The notes below the pieces were generated by a model. The model did not search any database and was not told where the DNA came from. It was given only the letters and a program-made list of their open reading frames with translations. Position numbers and translations under genes: made by a program. Positions 47,701 to 55,892 of a stretch of 64,000 bases of DNA are shown here, piece after piece; positions within the stretch are counted from its first letter, which is position 1, and the number at the start of each line of letters is the position of its first letter. Source of the stretch: Aplidium turbinatum (Eukaryota; Chordata; Ascidiacea; Aplousobranchia; Polyclinidae); NCBI GenBank assembly GCA_918807975.1, contig OU964931.1, positions 6,830,251-6,894,250 on the forward strand. Direction: 5' to 3'.

Positions 47701-50700
47701 TTAGGACTGAGAAGATATGGTGCCTGCGATAGGAGAATCGGTAAACGGAATTTTGCTGCCGGGCTGCGAAATTTTGAAAACCGGTACGGGCTAGGGAGAC
47801 AGACACGGCCTTCTCTTTTGTGATAAGGGTCGTCTACCCACTAGCTTAAGGCCGGCCTTGCAGAACGGCTTACACCCGCAGGGTAAAAGCAGCCTACGGA
47901 GAGCGTTTTCTTTCGTCTCCCTCTTTCGATATCATATTCACTGTAGCGTATATTTTTACCTTGATAATTTTCTGTTATTGCAAAAATACAGTCCAGAATC
48001 TTGAGCGGTGAGATTAAACAAGACAAGGTCTGCAAATGTAGATTTTTTCCTCTTTCCTCCCACCACAACTCGATCCTACAAAAGCGTCGCATGTAAGTTT
48101 CTGTTCCATATTTTTGTATGTTATCATTATAGTGCCACAGCACTAGGCTACTTTGTTAACGAAAAAATTTACTGTGCAGTATGAGCTAACCGATATCCCA
48201 ACAAGAGGACAATAAATTCTTAGTTTTTTCATACAACATAAAAAACGTAAACAAAAAAGTCTACAACTCTATCTTAAAATAAACACTTTGGTGAATTGCT
48301 GATAGGCTAATTTTGGAAATCTTTATCCTTGGAGTGAAAAGGCCTGCTCTGATGCTTCATAACTTCGTAATATGGGTCCTACGAACCTACTTAGAAAGGC
48401 TTTGAACCATTGACGTAAGCCCGGTTACAATAGTTCATTGTGCTAAGTTTTAGCTTGTGGTTGATGTGGAATATGTGTCACAACTCACAACCGATGCGGC
48501 ATTCGAAAATCCAGATACTGAAATAGTAAATCTCGCCAGCGTTGTGCATTGTCCCAAACTTCTTTGGTTTTCTGATGTTTGTCTTGAGTTATTGCAAGCT
48601 CGCTATTTTTGTTGCCTATAAATTAGCAACGTCCCTGATAAATTGTTCCATCTATATTAGGACTAAATTCTCCTGAACGTCCTTCGAAAAAAGCCTTTGG
48701 ATGGACAAGTCTGACATTAAGCAAAATTTTAAGAAAAAAAATAACAATTCCCTTCCAGGGCTAAGAAATATAATAAATAAAATTTTGTCACTAACAAAGG
48801 CAGCAGTAGCGCGTTTCTTTTTAGTACCATAGTGATAGCAGGCGCTACATTTATTTAATAGTTGTTGCATCACATAGCAGCGATACTTTTAAATTAATGT
48901 AACGGTAGCGAGTAGGCGCTACATACGCTTTAATCGCAAATTCGGTAGGCTATGTTATATATCCACTACTTTCAGGTTAAAAATGAAAAAAATTAATATT
49001 GTTTTCAGTGACTTCTTGTTTGAAATTCAGACGTGATTGAACTAACTGTTCGTTTCAAAGCTTTGGATATAATCTGAAAACAATGTACAAAAATACATTT
49101 CAAGCAATTTTTTGCATTGTCATTTCAACCAATCAGAGCAAATGCAAACGCCTGCGTAAGAACAAACATTTCCAGAAAGATTGTTTTATACTTTTTTACA
49201 GAAATGATGATACAGTGATAGTAATACCTTCAGACTGAGCAAATGGAGATCAGTCTTTTCAAATCGCTGCCGACCACAGGAACACAGAGCGGCGTCCGTG
49301 GAGTAACCACCTTCACACAAGACACTTCTTCCGGTGGGGATATTGACAAACTGAAACTACGTATAAGTTGAATACGATTTAATTTTAATGAACTTAATGA
49401 CTGAGGAAATCGTGTTCAAAAACCATGTTTTGGTGAATCAAAAGCGTAAGCTGAATTTCACTCACAAAACTTATCCCATGTCTCTGTGCCATCAATTTTG
49501 AATAAAACAGTGTTGTATAGCTTTGGAAGAGAAGTAATTTTGGAATATCACAAACTGAAAATTGATAATAGGCTAAATGGATGAAATCCAATCAAAGATC
49601 CGTTTAATTTATTGCCAATTATTTGTCTTTGAATAAAAACCAATTACAAAAATTTCTTCGTAAACTGCATGCAATGTTACTTACCGAATTGTGACACCTT
49701 CTTTGACGATATGTCATTTCGCCACATTTACATGGACTCCATTTTCCCCATTTGCTCCATTGGCCCTTGAAAATAGCCCCCTCACAGGGACAATAGCCCC
49801 ATTTGTCGTACCTTGACACGTCATAAACAGTACCGCACCAGCACCTGTTGCTGCCCCCGGCAATGCACTGGTGGTATTCAGTACCTTATTTTTGGTGAAT
49901 AACAAAAGTTGTTATAACACACAAAGCATCCCAACGGCTAAATACAGAATTACAGTAGGCCTACACTACCAATCGACCCCTAGTTTCCTTTATCTCTATT
50001 TTTGACCTAGGCCGAGTAACCCAGACAGCAAAATCCTTCATTTTTACATCGATTCAACGTTTGAAATCTTGTACGTAAAAAGAACAGATTTTGCTGTCTG
50101 GGAAAAGCTTGTTACCGCAGAGTAGCATTAACTTAAAAAGTTTAAAAGTATTTAAGTTTAAATGTAAATTCTAACAAAACTAAATAAGAATCCAAAGTGC
50201 CTGTTCGCCCTATTAACGCTTTCACTATCTGGCTAATTTCAAAAGCATCACTGTTACGTCAAAATCAAAGCCAAGCATTGTACTCTGCAATTTAAGCTAT
50301 AGGCCTAGCAAGCGTAAAAAGTCACGACCGGATTATGTCTAGGGATTTACTTAGCCAAAGCAAGCAAAAGTCCAATCTGGAAATCTAGGCTTTGAGGACG
50401 AAACGTTTACTTTAATATTAACCCATCCTATCCCAAGTCATGTAAATTGGCATTTTAAACATAATCATGTAAATTGGCATGAAAAGGGGAAGGCTTACGC
50501 TCTGTAGTGGGCTCTCACAGGCTGAAAATGATGATGATGATCCCAAGTGTTTCGATTGTTGCAAACCTTTTGCGCTATTACAACAATTTAATTTAGTTTG
50601 TGATGGAAATGCTGCTAAAATGCTGATTGATAGTTGACAAGCGTTTTGCATGTCATGCATTAAAGTTAAGCAGATAAGCCATCCAACATGTTTTTCTCAT

Positions 50701-53700
50701 ACAAATGTGCTTCTAGAGTTAGACGGATGACTTTTTTACAGATAAATATACAGGTTACATAAAAATCAATTAACCTCTGAATTTAAAGGGAAATGTACAG
50801 TAACTCCCTGGGTCTGTTCCGTACTCAGCTAACAAACGAACTCCAACTCGAGGAATAGCACAAGGACAAAATCCCCATTTTAGATCTTTTGTAAAATTTG
50901 TTGTGGTAGAGCACCTACAGTATATAATAAAGTAGTAAGATATATGGAGGTTAACATTTGACTCTGAAAGAGAGAGAAAAAAACTTTTCTTTTGTCTGTT
51001 GCGAGAATAGAGTGAATAGTATACGGTAGCCTACAATTATAAACAATGCGAATAAAATAGCACCAAACCAATCTAGATTCCACAACACACAGGAAGCAGC
51101 GAAAGACTATAGGCTACTAGTCATCGAGTCAGCTGCTTCCCGTGTTTTTAATGTGCCAATTGTCAAGCATCGGCATTGCAATGAAACAAGATAAGCTTAA
51201 GTTCAGTAATAATGAAACCAAAAAGTTCTTTACTGCTGCGATAGTCAAGTGAGATCCTATGGTTTTATTCAAATATCAAAATCATTATGGCCTAGAAAAA
51301 TAGTAGGCTACGAGAAAAAACAAAACAAAAAACAGAAGAAAAAAAACACCTATGCTAAAACTTCATACTCTAACCGTAACGCAATCAGTCAGTTTATGGG
51401 CCGAATTGAATACAGTTAATAAGATGACAGCCTATATAATACGTAGTACAAACAATGTTCATTGTTCACTCCGAAAACAATTTGCGAAACAGTCGTCAAC
51501 GTTGTGACTAGGGTTGAACGGATAGTTGTAAAAGCTTGATATCCGGATAACGGATATATACGGATATTTGATAGGCTAATTTTATTATCCGGTTAACCGG
51601 ATATTGGAAGGAACACTGAAAGCTACCCTGTCGCAGCATATCTAGTCTTTTAACCACTAAAATACACATGTTATCTTGCAATAAAGCACAACGCATCAAT
51701 AGTTGAATCGTTTAGGCGAGACCGGAGTTTTGTAGCAAAAAGCCCGCATGCACTAAATGCTCTTTCTGCTTCTACAGAAGTGGACTGAATGGTAAGCAGC
51801 GCTTCATAAAGAATTTGAAGATTGGCCGGCCGTTTCACTGTTGCTTCATAGACTTCACATTCTTTTCGGATTGTCCTTCTGCTAAGTTCTATGGTATTGG
51901 ATTTGGAAGGTGGAGTAGTTGCAGTAGCAGCAACAGATGCTGACATGATGGCTTGCTCTAGTTGTTCCTTCAAAGATGTAGGCCCTCTTTCTACCCTTGC
52001 AGAAGTAGTTGATACCAAGTTGCTTTCATCTTCTACTCTAGATCCAGGATCTCTTGCAACCTCTCCAAGTAACCTTTGCAATAGGGTTGCTACGAGAGCG
52101 TATACCTTGCTTCTTTTTCCGAATTCACCAAACGTGTCAAGTTTATCATCCATCAGAAATCTGGGATCATGCAGGTATTCAAGTAGGTGGGTGAGACATG
52201 TGTCTCGCCTTTCTTTGATTCTGGTCTGAAGGCAAGATCTGAGACATTCTGAAAACGCAGAATCAGTATCAGAAAGAGTTTTAAGTACAAAATCGTGAAT
52301 TCGTTCAGCTGTCAGCAGCGTGGAATCTCTTCTGCAAAGTGCATCTACTGCATGTTTGACAGGTTCAAGGACATTAACCACATCTTGGAGGATCTTTGTT
52401 TCCCTCTCACTGATTGTAATGGGAGAATTAACTTCAACAAGAGCCAATCTGATGCATTTCTCCATTTTTACAAACCGTTCTATCATTTGTAAAAGGCTGT
52501 TCCGTCTGGTTTTTGAATCTAGAATTAACTTCAGCTCGGTATTGAACTGTCTTTGAACGTGCTTTTGCAAAATTTTATTCTTAAGAGGACGATTTAAGCC
52601 ATTACTTTCATCCTCCACAAAATCTAGACCATCTTCTACTTCTTCCATCTCCTCTTCTAAATGTTCCGATCCTTCATCATTTTCGCTTTCTTCCAATTCA
52701 TCAACGTTTTCTTGCCTAGCATACAAGAAATCCATGACAGCTAAATGATAACCATTTGCGAAGCAAAGCTGGTGGATGCAACAAACCAGCCTTCCAAAAC
52801 GTTTCATCACACTAGCTCCATCTGTGGTGGCTGCAACAATATCTTCCATCTTTACGCCAAATTCGTGCAATCTTTCTTTCACCAAATCTTCTACTTTTTT
52901 AGCTGGCATGGAGCCTTTTATCCTCGCCATTCCAAGATTAATGTAATCTTCGTGATAGTGAAGGTTTAGATAATTCATGTTTCTTCTGTTTCTTGTGCTT
53001 GTGTACTCATCAAGCGTGATAGAGCAGAATTTTGTACTCATTTTTTCCATTTCGATTTTATCTTTCGTATTGCTTTTCAGTTGGTGGTAGAATGTCATGA
53101 CAAGATTTCTGACAGTTACCACGCTTTGTGGTAACTTATATCCTCTAGATAAAAGTGCTTGTCTCATTTGATTGCTGGTAGCAATTGTGTTGAAAGAAAT
53201 TCTGTCAACAGCTGCTAGCTCTGCAACAATTCTCTCTAACGAATCTTTGGCTGGTTTAAAAAAGTTGTCAATCCTGCTTGTACCAGTGGAACTGCTGTCT
53301 GTCATTGCCAAAGAAGAACTTTGCATTTTTGTCTTTTTAGCCTCAACCTGAATCTTGTGTTTCAAATGCAAGTGGTTTCTCATGGCCCCTGTAGATCCTC
53401 CTTTGCAGGAAATAGTACTTTTGCACGTTTCACACTTTGCCTTCTCGCTATTTCTTGAACGTAGGAAGTAGGCCCACACAGGATTTTCACTTTTAAAACG
53501 TTTGAACTCCATTTCAGTCTTTTTTATACACTCGAAGTAAGATATAAGCCTACTGTCTCACGCTTCTTTCACTGCGTTTTGTGTCTATCTAACTTTTGGA
53601 CTGTGAGGTGAGGACGTGTGGTAATAGAAAGACTTGCAGACTGCAGTGACGTCGTAACAGCGCTAAAAGCCGCCGTCTAGATCAATCAAACTTCTAAGAA

Positions 53701-55848
53701 ATATTTCTTCTAATGTTGCCGACTTTGCAGTTTTCACCTCTTGTGGGAAGTCACCACACCGTGTTTATCGGAGTGTAGATAACTGCGGGATTGCTATTGG
53801 CCACCCATAGCTAAAATATCGGATTTCAAAATTGTAAAAGAGGCGTAAAACACTCAACACACAGTAATACTTTCTCTTTTTTATTACACGGTTAACCGAC
53901 AAAAAAACTATCCGGATATCAGATAGGTGAAAATGCCTTGGTTAAACGGTTAAACGGTTAACCGATATCCGGATATTTCAACCCTAGTTGTGACAATACA
54001 AACAGACGCGAATACAATACAAACAATCAGACGCGAAACCGGGTTGTGAAATCGGTATGGGAACGAGGGGTCAGACGATTGGTAAAATGATTTTGTTGTT
54101 TGTATCAACCATAAAAAAAAGAATGTCCGCATTCCAGGAACCTCTTGTCTGCAGAAGTTCGCAATTTGCAACCCTCCCCCACCTTCCACACACTGTCGCT
54201 TCAAAAATTCTACAATTGCATTTCCATCAGTGCGCCTCGAAAAAAAGAATGTTTGTTTCCCCGCGCTTTTTAGAATCAGCAGTGAGTTGTTTGCTCTCCA
54301 GGTCTAAATGTAAAAATTGTTACGAAAAAATTAAGCCTGGGGTCAGTGGCGTAGCCAAGGGGGGGGGGGGGGGGGTTAGGGGTTACAACCCCCCCTTTGG
54401 CACGCGTATGACGTCACGCTATTGAGAATGATGCTTTCAGTCTAAAAAAAAATTACCTAATTTTATACAAAACTGCATTAAAAGAGCGAGTTTTGCCAAT
54501 ACCAAACATTCAAACATCTCAGCCAGGAATTAGCAACAAGAAAACATAGAGACTTAGCTTTATTTCCGAAAAATGCCGAAGAAAACATGATCTTATCCTT
54601 TTGCTATGCCACCGGACAGCACCATTTTACAGGAATATTCATACCCACATTTTTGTTGAAAATGCTCTCAGAATACACCAAATTCAAAGTAATTTTTCAA
54701 AATTTTTTGGGGGAGGCCCCCCAGACCTCCCGCCGCTGGGTCGTCAAAACCCCCCCTTTCAAAATTCCTGGCTACGCTACTGCCTGGAGTCATCCCATTT
54801 TAAGGAAAATTCAGTAGAAAATTTGTTTGTGGTCATTTTGATACCAAGATGAAGGGAAGCAGTGAAAAATTTCAATCTTTTTTCTAGGGTTTCGCTATCT
54901 TTTCCTTTTGTTGGTGCTAAATTCGTGTGTCTACTTTGAAGTTTTCTGCATGTTCGCGACATCAAAGAAAAAAAAATGTATAAATTTTCCAAACAGTTTT
55001 AAAGTTTCTCCAACAAAAGTTCTTATCTGGCAACACTGACATTTCTCACCAACACGCAGCATCTTTCCGACCAGTTGGTAAACACATGTGTGAAGACAGC
55101 GATTTCCCATTGTTCTTTTCGTAAGTGAAAGGAAAAACACAATAACCGCCTTCTGCATTCCCACTGTTTGTCATAATACCTTCCTGTTCCTTTGTTTTTG
55201 TAGATGCAATGTCCTGTGACAAATTACCAAGTGTTTCACGAAGTTTTTATTGACAGAAACTTTTTATGAATTGCTACGCCAGACAGCGATAAGCTTTCCA
55301 AAAAAGAAAAAAAAAGTGTTTGAAATTCATATACCTTTAAGTTCATGGGACTATGAAGGCCCAGAGCCCACGCCCTATTAGTCTAACAACAAATGTAAGC
55401 TATAATATTAATCTCACGAAACTTCCATCATAAATGAGACTGAAGCAGGCTGAAGGCCTAGCAGTACTTTAACAAATCGGCGTGTCTTGTTTATATTTTT
55501 CAAGAACACTTTTGAATGAAATTTTTAATAAAAAATCTAATTTTGGTGATGAAGACATACCTCATTTTTATTGAATGCTATTGCAATTTGATGACTACCA
55601 GCTGTTGATATTCTCAAATAAGTCCACACTGAAATATCCAGAGTTCCTTGAGCCGAAGAAACTTTACCGTGTTGAAACAAACTTTCAGAATGCCTGACAT
55701 CTTCATCATCCTGACCTTTGCAAGTAAGTTTTACTGTGTCTCCTTCAAAGACATCTATAAATTTCAGGCTTCCAGAAGATCCGTTAGAAATTTGTAACGA
55801 TAAAATAAGATAAGCAGACGTGTACAGAATACTTAAATAAATTTTCAT
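35524..55848 (-). CDS. Multi-exon Ig/FN2/TSP1 transmembrane protein, FAM187-like
   Basis: Gene-level entry joining the exons listed separately, minus strand. The predicted order is signal peptide, irregular Ig-like segment, two fibronectin type II domains, TSP1, Ig (5' half not found), a TSP1-like module with CDRCG, a cysteine-rich segment, Ig, one transmembrane helix and a ~10-residue tail. It is thus a type I cell-surface protein. From the CDRCG module to the end, the order and spacing match vertebrate FAM187A as I remember it: WxWTxCDRCG, GxCY, VxSCxS, two Cys, then Ig and TM. FAM187 function is poorly known. FN2 modules in other proteins bind collagen or other ligands. Exons 1-5 sum to 305 codons and exons 7-11 to 312 including stop. 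All joins found are phase-consistent. The gap between 49,228 and 48,075 could hide exon 6 or a boundary between two genes. No promoter was identified. Confidence 0.7.
36085..36243 (-). mobile_element. SINE family A fragment
   Basis: Matches the 3' body of the family A SINEs (GAACCACTGACGCAGGCCCG, CACCGAGATT, CATCCACTAGGTGCCGCT) with many differences. No tRNA-like head remains. Lies in the last intron of the host gene. Confidence 0.6.
36557..37884. mobile_element. Foldback element with ~230 bp imperfect inverted repeats
   Basis: The left arm (36,557-~36,800) and right arm (~37,634-37,884) are inverted copies. Shared blocks include GGATGTTTCATTTTTT, AGTCTAATTAGATC, GATTTTGGTCA, AGCCGATCCAAAATA, GGTGCGCAG and ATAGGAAGA. 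Between them is AT-rich DNA with two tandem copies of a ~147 bp unit (see next entry). No transposase is seen and no clean target duplication was found. The RTE-like LINE fragment starts right at its outer right edge. Confidence 0.65.
37014..37275. repeat. Two tandem copies of a ~147 bp unit
   Basis: GTGCGATTGAAGGCAAGA at 37,014 and GTGCGATTAAAGGCAAGA at 37,161 begin the copies. Both include GGTTACTTTC, ACGTTAAATTACGTAAAAA and CTTCCAACAATAAACATAAA. Confidence 0.8.
37880..38535 (+). mobile_element. RTE-like LINE, 3' end with reverse-transcriptase C-terminus
   Basis: The open frame to 38,511 encodes the C-terminal part of a non-LTR retrotransposon polymerase: FNYLGSLLTADARCKREIRR, IGLAKDAFNRLRPILL, then LVWSVLQYGCETWTFNTETR and MWFYRRMLRISYTD. 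The YLGSxxT, LQYGCETW and RRMLRI motifs are typical of the region after the palm domain in RTE/BovB-type and related LINEs. The element ends in a GATGATGATGATT tail, as RTE elements do. The endonuclease and the catalytic FADD part are missing (5' truncated). It lies in the host gene's last intron in antisense orientation. Confidence 0.8.
38571..38809 (-). CDS. Exon 10: membrane-proximal Ig domain, first part
   Basis: Acceptor GCAATAG|GT in correct phase. Encodes GEFPSLPEPAERLVRHVSVG, then DTARLPCIGAHPLLPVTWQY (B-strand Cys and C-strand Trp), then a loop and DELILRNVA. Phase 0 at a strong donor GCG|GTAAGT. 239 bp. An RTE-like LINE tail on the opposite strand ends about 35 bp into the following intron. 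Confidence 0.92.
39016..39423. mobile_element. MITE with 9-bp target duplication (Mutator-like?)
   Basis: Inverted ends of about 45 bp start ATGGCCACCT and share AGAT and GATTTGTCACATTTTGCAGA. The exact 9-bp duplication GGGTAGGAC flanks it (39,007-39,015 and 39,424-39,432). A 9-bp duplication is typical of Mutator-like elements. No coding capacity; intronic. Confidence 0.8.
39433..40267. other. Intron sequence without recognised element
   Basis: Between the 9-bp-TSD MITE and exon 9. A plus-strand frame at 39,788-40,024 with a basic SRRKPDPATYKPRSRRR stretch is not matched to any family I know and is not called. Confidence 0.4.
40268..40456 (-). CDS. Exon 9: FAM187-like cysteine-rich segment
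   Basis: Acceptor TTTTTTTAG|GT in correct phase. Encodes GFCYTKQKARHGLQEHLISC, then RSSMLPPAKLARLQKYRDYI and VVNTCKERCHASRVGFF. The spacing GxCY-x15-SC-x25-C-x3-C follows the FAM187A pattern GLCY…VVSC…SCLVPC as I recall it. These cysteines complete the TSP1-like module begun in exon 8. Ends in phase 1 at TCAG|GTAACC. 189 bp. Confidence 0.88.
40536..41900 (+). mobile_element. SINE family A, interrupted by a hAT element
   Basis: The tRNA-like head CCCCGTTAGCTCAG lies at 40,540-40,555. After the inserted hAT element the body resumes with CGAAGAAACCTCAAGATCAA, GTTGGTTCGGCTCTTGGGGT (box B) and TTTGAGCAACGCATTCC, TTATTCAGCGTC. This is the same layout as the copies at 33.3 and 33.9 kb, in the opposite orientation. 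Confidence 0.75.
40571..41777. mobile_element. hAT-like element inserted in a SINE
   Basis: Ends CAGGGGTCACCAAAC and, reversed, CAGGGGTCATCAAC. An exact 8-bp target duplication GTATAGAC lies at 40,563-40,570 and 41,778-41,785. GCGGGCCGCAC-type subterminal motifs occur at both sides. Its 1,207 bp contain no recognisable transposase, so it is non-autonomous. Confidence 0.9.
42051..42274 (+). repeat. 5' LTR of the 42-47 kb Ty3/gypsy element
   Basis: TGATACAG…GTAACA ends, 224 bp, identical to the 3' LTR. Confidence 0.95.
46698..46921 (+). repeat. 3' LTR of the 42-47 kb Ty3/gypsy element
   Basis: 224 bp, identical to the 5' LTR and preceded by the purine tract. Followed by the second copy of CTTTC. 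Confidence 0.95.
47000..47184 (-). CDS. Exon 8: TSP1-like CDRCG module
   Basis: Acceptor ATCAAG|T gives phase agreement with exon 7 and continues the Ig G strand as RQAVYQLNVVNLHKAFRVLE. It then encodes DDWITWKWTGWQRCDRCGIF and TGEKKKYG. The WxxWxWxxWxxCDRCG stretch resembles a TSP1 start and the WEWTPCDRCG of FAM187A. The acceptor lacks a long pyrimidine tract; another AG at 47,167 would break the frame. Phase 1 at TACG|GTAATC. 185 bp. The first Ty3/gypsy element lies in the next intron, 79 bp downstream. Confidence 0.85.
47960..48075 (-). CDS. Exon 7: second half of the middle Ig domain
   Basis: Acceptor CTTTTGTAG|GAT. Encodes DRVVVGGKRKKSTFADLVLF then NLTAQDSGLYFCNNRKLS. The L-x-L-x-N-x-x-x-x-DSGxYxC motif is the E-F strand of an Ig domain. 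As I remember FAM187A, it has RAQSEDSGLYFCGTRK at this place. Ends in phase 2 at CAAG|GTAAAA. 116 bp. Confidence 0.85.
48076..49227 (-). other. Intron(s) with an undetected exon
   Basis: Exon 7 encodes only the second half of an Ig domain, so its first half should lie here, starting and ending in phase 0. The best acceptor-like site is a T-run ending AATGTCAG near 48,711, but none of the frames after it gives a convincing Ig B-to-C strand with a compatible donor. A degenerate SINE fragment occupies 48,313-48,480. Alternatively this interval separates two genes. Confidence 0.4.
48313..48480 (-). mobile_element. SINE family A fragment, strongly decayed
   Basis: Shares ATCTTTATCCTTGG, AGGCTTTGAACCATTGACG, AAGCCCGGT and the general order of the family A SINE body. 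No head is recognisable. Confidence 0.5.
49228..49350 (-). CDS. Exon 5: end of TSP1
   Basis: Acceptor TTTCAG|TTT (an alternative AG six bases upstream, at 49,357, keeps the frame). Encodes FVNIPTGRSVLCEGGYST, then AALCSCG and a charged tail ending LLSLK, giving the last three to four cysteines of the TSP1 begun in exon 4. Phase 0 at AAG|GTATTA. 123 bp. The next exon in phase 0 was not found before 48,075. Confidence 0.75.
49685..49884 (-). CDS. Exon 4: rest of FN2-2 and start of TSP1
   Basis: Acceptor AATAAG|GT completes the Gly codon. Encodes TEYHQCIAGGSNRCWCGTVY, then DVSRYDKWGYCPC, completing a canonical FN2 domain: C-x2-PF-x-F-x7-C-x8-WC-x4-D-x6-W-x-Y-C. The next part, QWSKWGKWSPCKCGEMTYRQ followed by RRC, is the WxxWxxWSxC start of a thrombospondin type 1 repeat. 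Phase 0 at a strong donor TCG|GTAAGT. 200 bp. Confidence 0.92.
50020..50102. repeat. 83-bp palindromic MITE-like repeat
   Basis: CCCAGACAGCAAAATC at 50,020-50,035 is repeated inverted at 50,087-50,102. A hairpin with a ~50 bp loop could form. No clear target duplication. Confidence 0.65.
50775..50914 (-). CDS. Exon 3: end of FN2-1, start of FN2-2
   Basis: Acceptor CTGTAG|G supplies the last base of the split Trp codon. It then encodes CSTTTNFTKDLKWGFC, which fits the FN2 pattern C-x4-N-F-x5-W-x-F-C exactly. After a PC and a ~20-residue linker, YCTFPFKFRG opens FN2 domain 2. Ends in phase 1 at AGAG|GTTAAT. 140 bp. Together with exon 2 it gives all four cysteines and aromatic positions of FN2-1. 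Confidence 0.9.
51065..51145 (-). repeat. Short dispersed repeat, copy 1
   Basis: Contains CAATCTAGATTCCACAACA, ACAGGAAGCAGC and AGTCATCGAGTCAGCTGCTTCC. The reverse complement of this occurs at 62,708-62,776. GGAAGCAGC is itself present at both ends in inverted form. Confidence 0.6.
51509..53986 (-). mobile_element. hAT DNA transposon, full length and apparently intact
   Basis: 2,478 bp with inverted ends TAGGGTTGAA and an exact 8-bp target duplication GTTGTGAC (51,501-51,508 and 53,987-53,994). Subterminal ATCCGGATA and GGTTAACCG palindromes occur near both ends and are likely transposase-binding sites. One uninterrupted transposase gene fills most of it. It lies in the intron between exons 2 and 3 of the host gene. 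Confidence 0.95.
51671..53512 (-). CDS. hAT transposase with BED zinc finger
   Basis: 613 residues from the ATG at 53,512. Residues ~10-55 form a BED zinc finger (CETC at 27-30, H47, H52) for DNA binding. The RNase H-like core shows LDEYTSTRNRRN with D168, AATTDGASVMKRFGR with D231, and the insertion-domain start CIHQLCFANGYHLAV. An acidic stretch (ELEESENDEGSEHLEEE) follows at about residues 273-300. The C-terminal dimerisation region is LLTIQSTSVEAERAFSACG, with the presumed catalytic E near 583, ending RSRLNDSTIDALCFIAR. Length and motif order fit a complete hAT transposase that cuts and pastes its own element, and no break is seen. The start codon lies ~475 bp inside the right end. Expression is unknown. 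Confidence 0.93.
   Translation of the reverse strand: MEFKRFKSENPVWAYFLRSRNSEKAKCETCKSTISCKGGSTGAMRNHLHLKHKIQVEAKKTKMQSSSLAMTDSSSTGTSRIDNFFKPAKDSLERIVAELAAVDRISFNTIATSNQMRQALLSRGYKLPQSVVTVRNLVMTFYHQLKSNTKDKIEMEKMSTKFCSITLDEYTSTRNRRNMNYLNLHYHEDYINLGMARIKGSMPAKKVEDLVKERLHEFGVKMEDIVAATTDGASVMKRFGRLVCCIHQLCFANGYHLAVMDFLYARQENVDELEESENDEGSEHLEEEMEEVEDGLDFVEDESNGLNRPLKNKILQKHVQRQFNTELKLILDSKTRRNSLLQMIERFVKMEKCIRLALVEVNSPITISERETKILQDVVNVLEPVKHAVDALCRRDSTLLTAERIHDFVLKTLSDTDSAFSECLRSCLQTRIKERRDTCLTHLLEYLHDPRFLMDDKLDTFGEFGKRSKVYALVATLLQRLLGEVARDPGSRVEDESNLVSTTSARVERGPTSLKEQLEQAIMSASVAATATTPPSKSNTIELSRRTIRKECEVYEATVKRPANLQILYEALLTIQSTSVEAERAFSACGLFATKLRSRLNDSTIDALCFIAR
54344..54782. mobile_element. hAT-like MITE (CAGTGGCGTAGCC family)
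   Basis: Ends CAGTGGCGTAGCCA and, reversed, CAGTAGCGTAGCCA. The target duplication is CCTGGGGT / CCTGGAGT (54,336-54,343 and 54,783-54,790; 7 of 8). It contains a run of about 18 G after the left end. The body is shared with 21,556-22,053. Intronic in the host gene. Confidence 0.85.
55050..55213 (-). CDS. Exon 2: linker and first half of FN2 domain 1
   Basis: Acceptor TTTGTCACAG|GAC, in phase 0 after exon 1. Encodes DIASTKTKEQ, then GGYCVFPFTYEKNNGKSLSS, then HMCLPTGRKDAACW. CxFPFxY is the hallmark start of a fibronectin type II domain. The C1-C2 spacing is a few residues longer than usual. Ends in phase 2 at TG|GTGAGA, so the conserved Trp codon is split across the intron. 164 bp. Confidence 0.85.
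55561..55848 (-). CDS. Exon 1: signal peptide and Ig-like segment
   Basis: Starts at the ATG at 55,848 (MKIYLSILYTSAYLILSLQI), a hydrophobic signal peptide of about 20 residues. The Ig-like part has DVFEGDTVKLTCKGQ (B strand with Cys) and TLDISVWTYLRISTAGSHQI. The second Cys and a clear C-strand Trp are missing, so the fold is irregular or incomplete. Coding length is 288 bp and phase is 0 at a good donor (GAG|GTATGT). An in-frame TTG lies 9 bp upstream, but ATG is preferred. LINE-derived sequence starts about 45 bp upstream, so the 5' UTR may be spliced from elsewhere. Confidence 0.65.
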
Positions 55849-55892
55849 TTCAAACAATATAAAAACTTTGTTCCTTTACAGCAAAACTGTCT

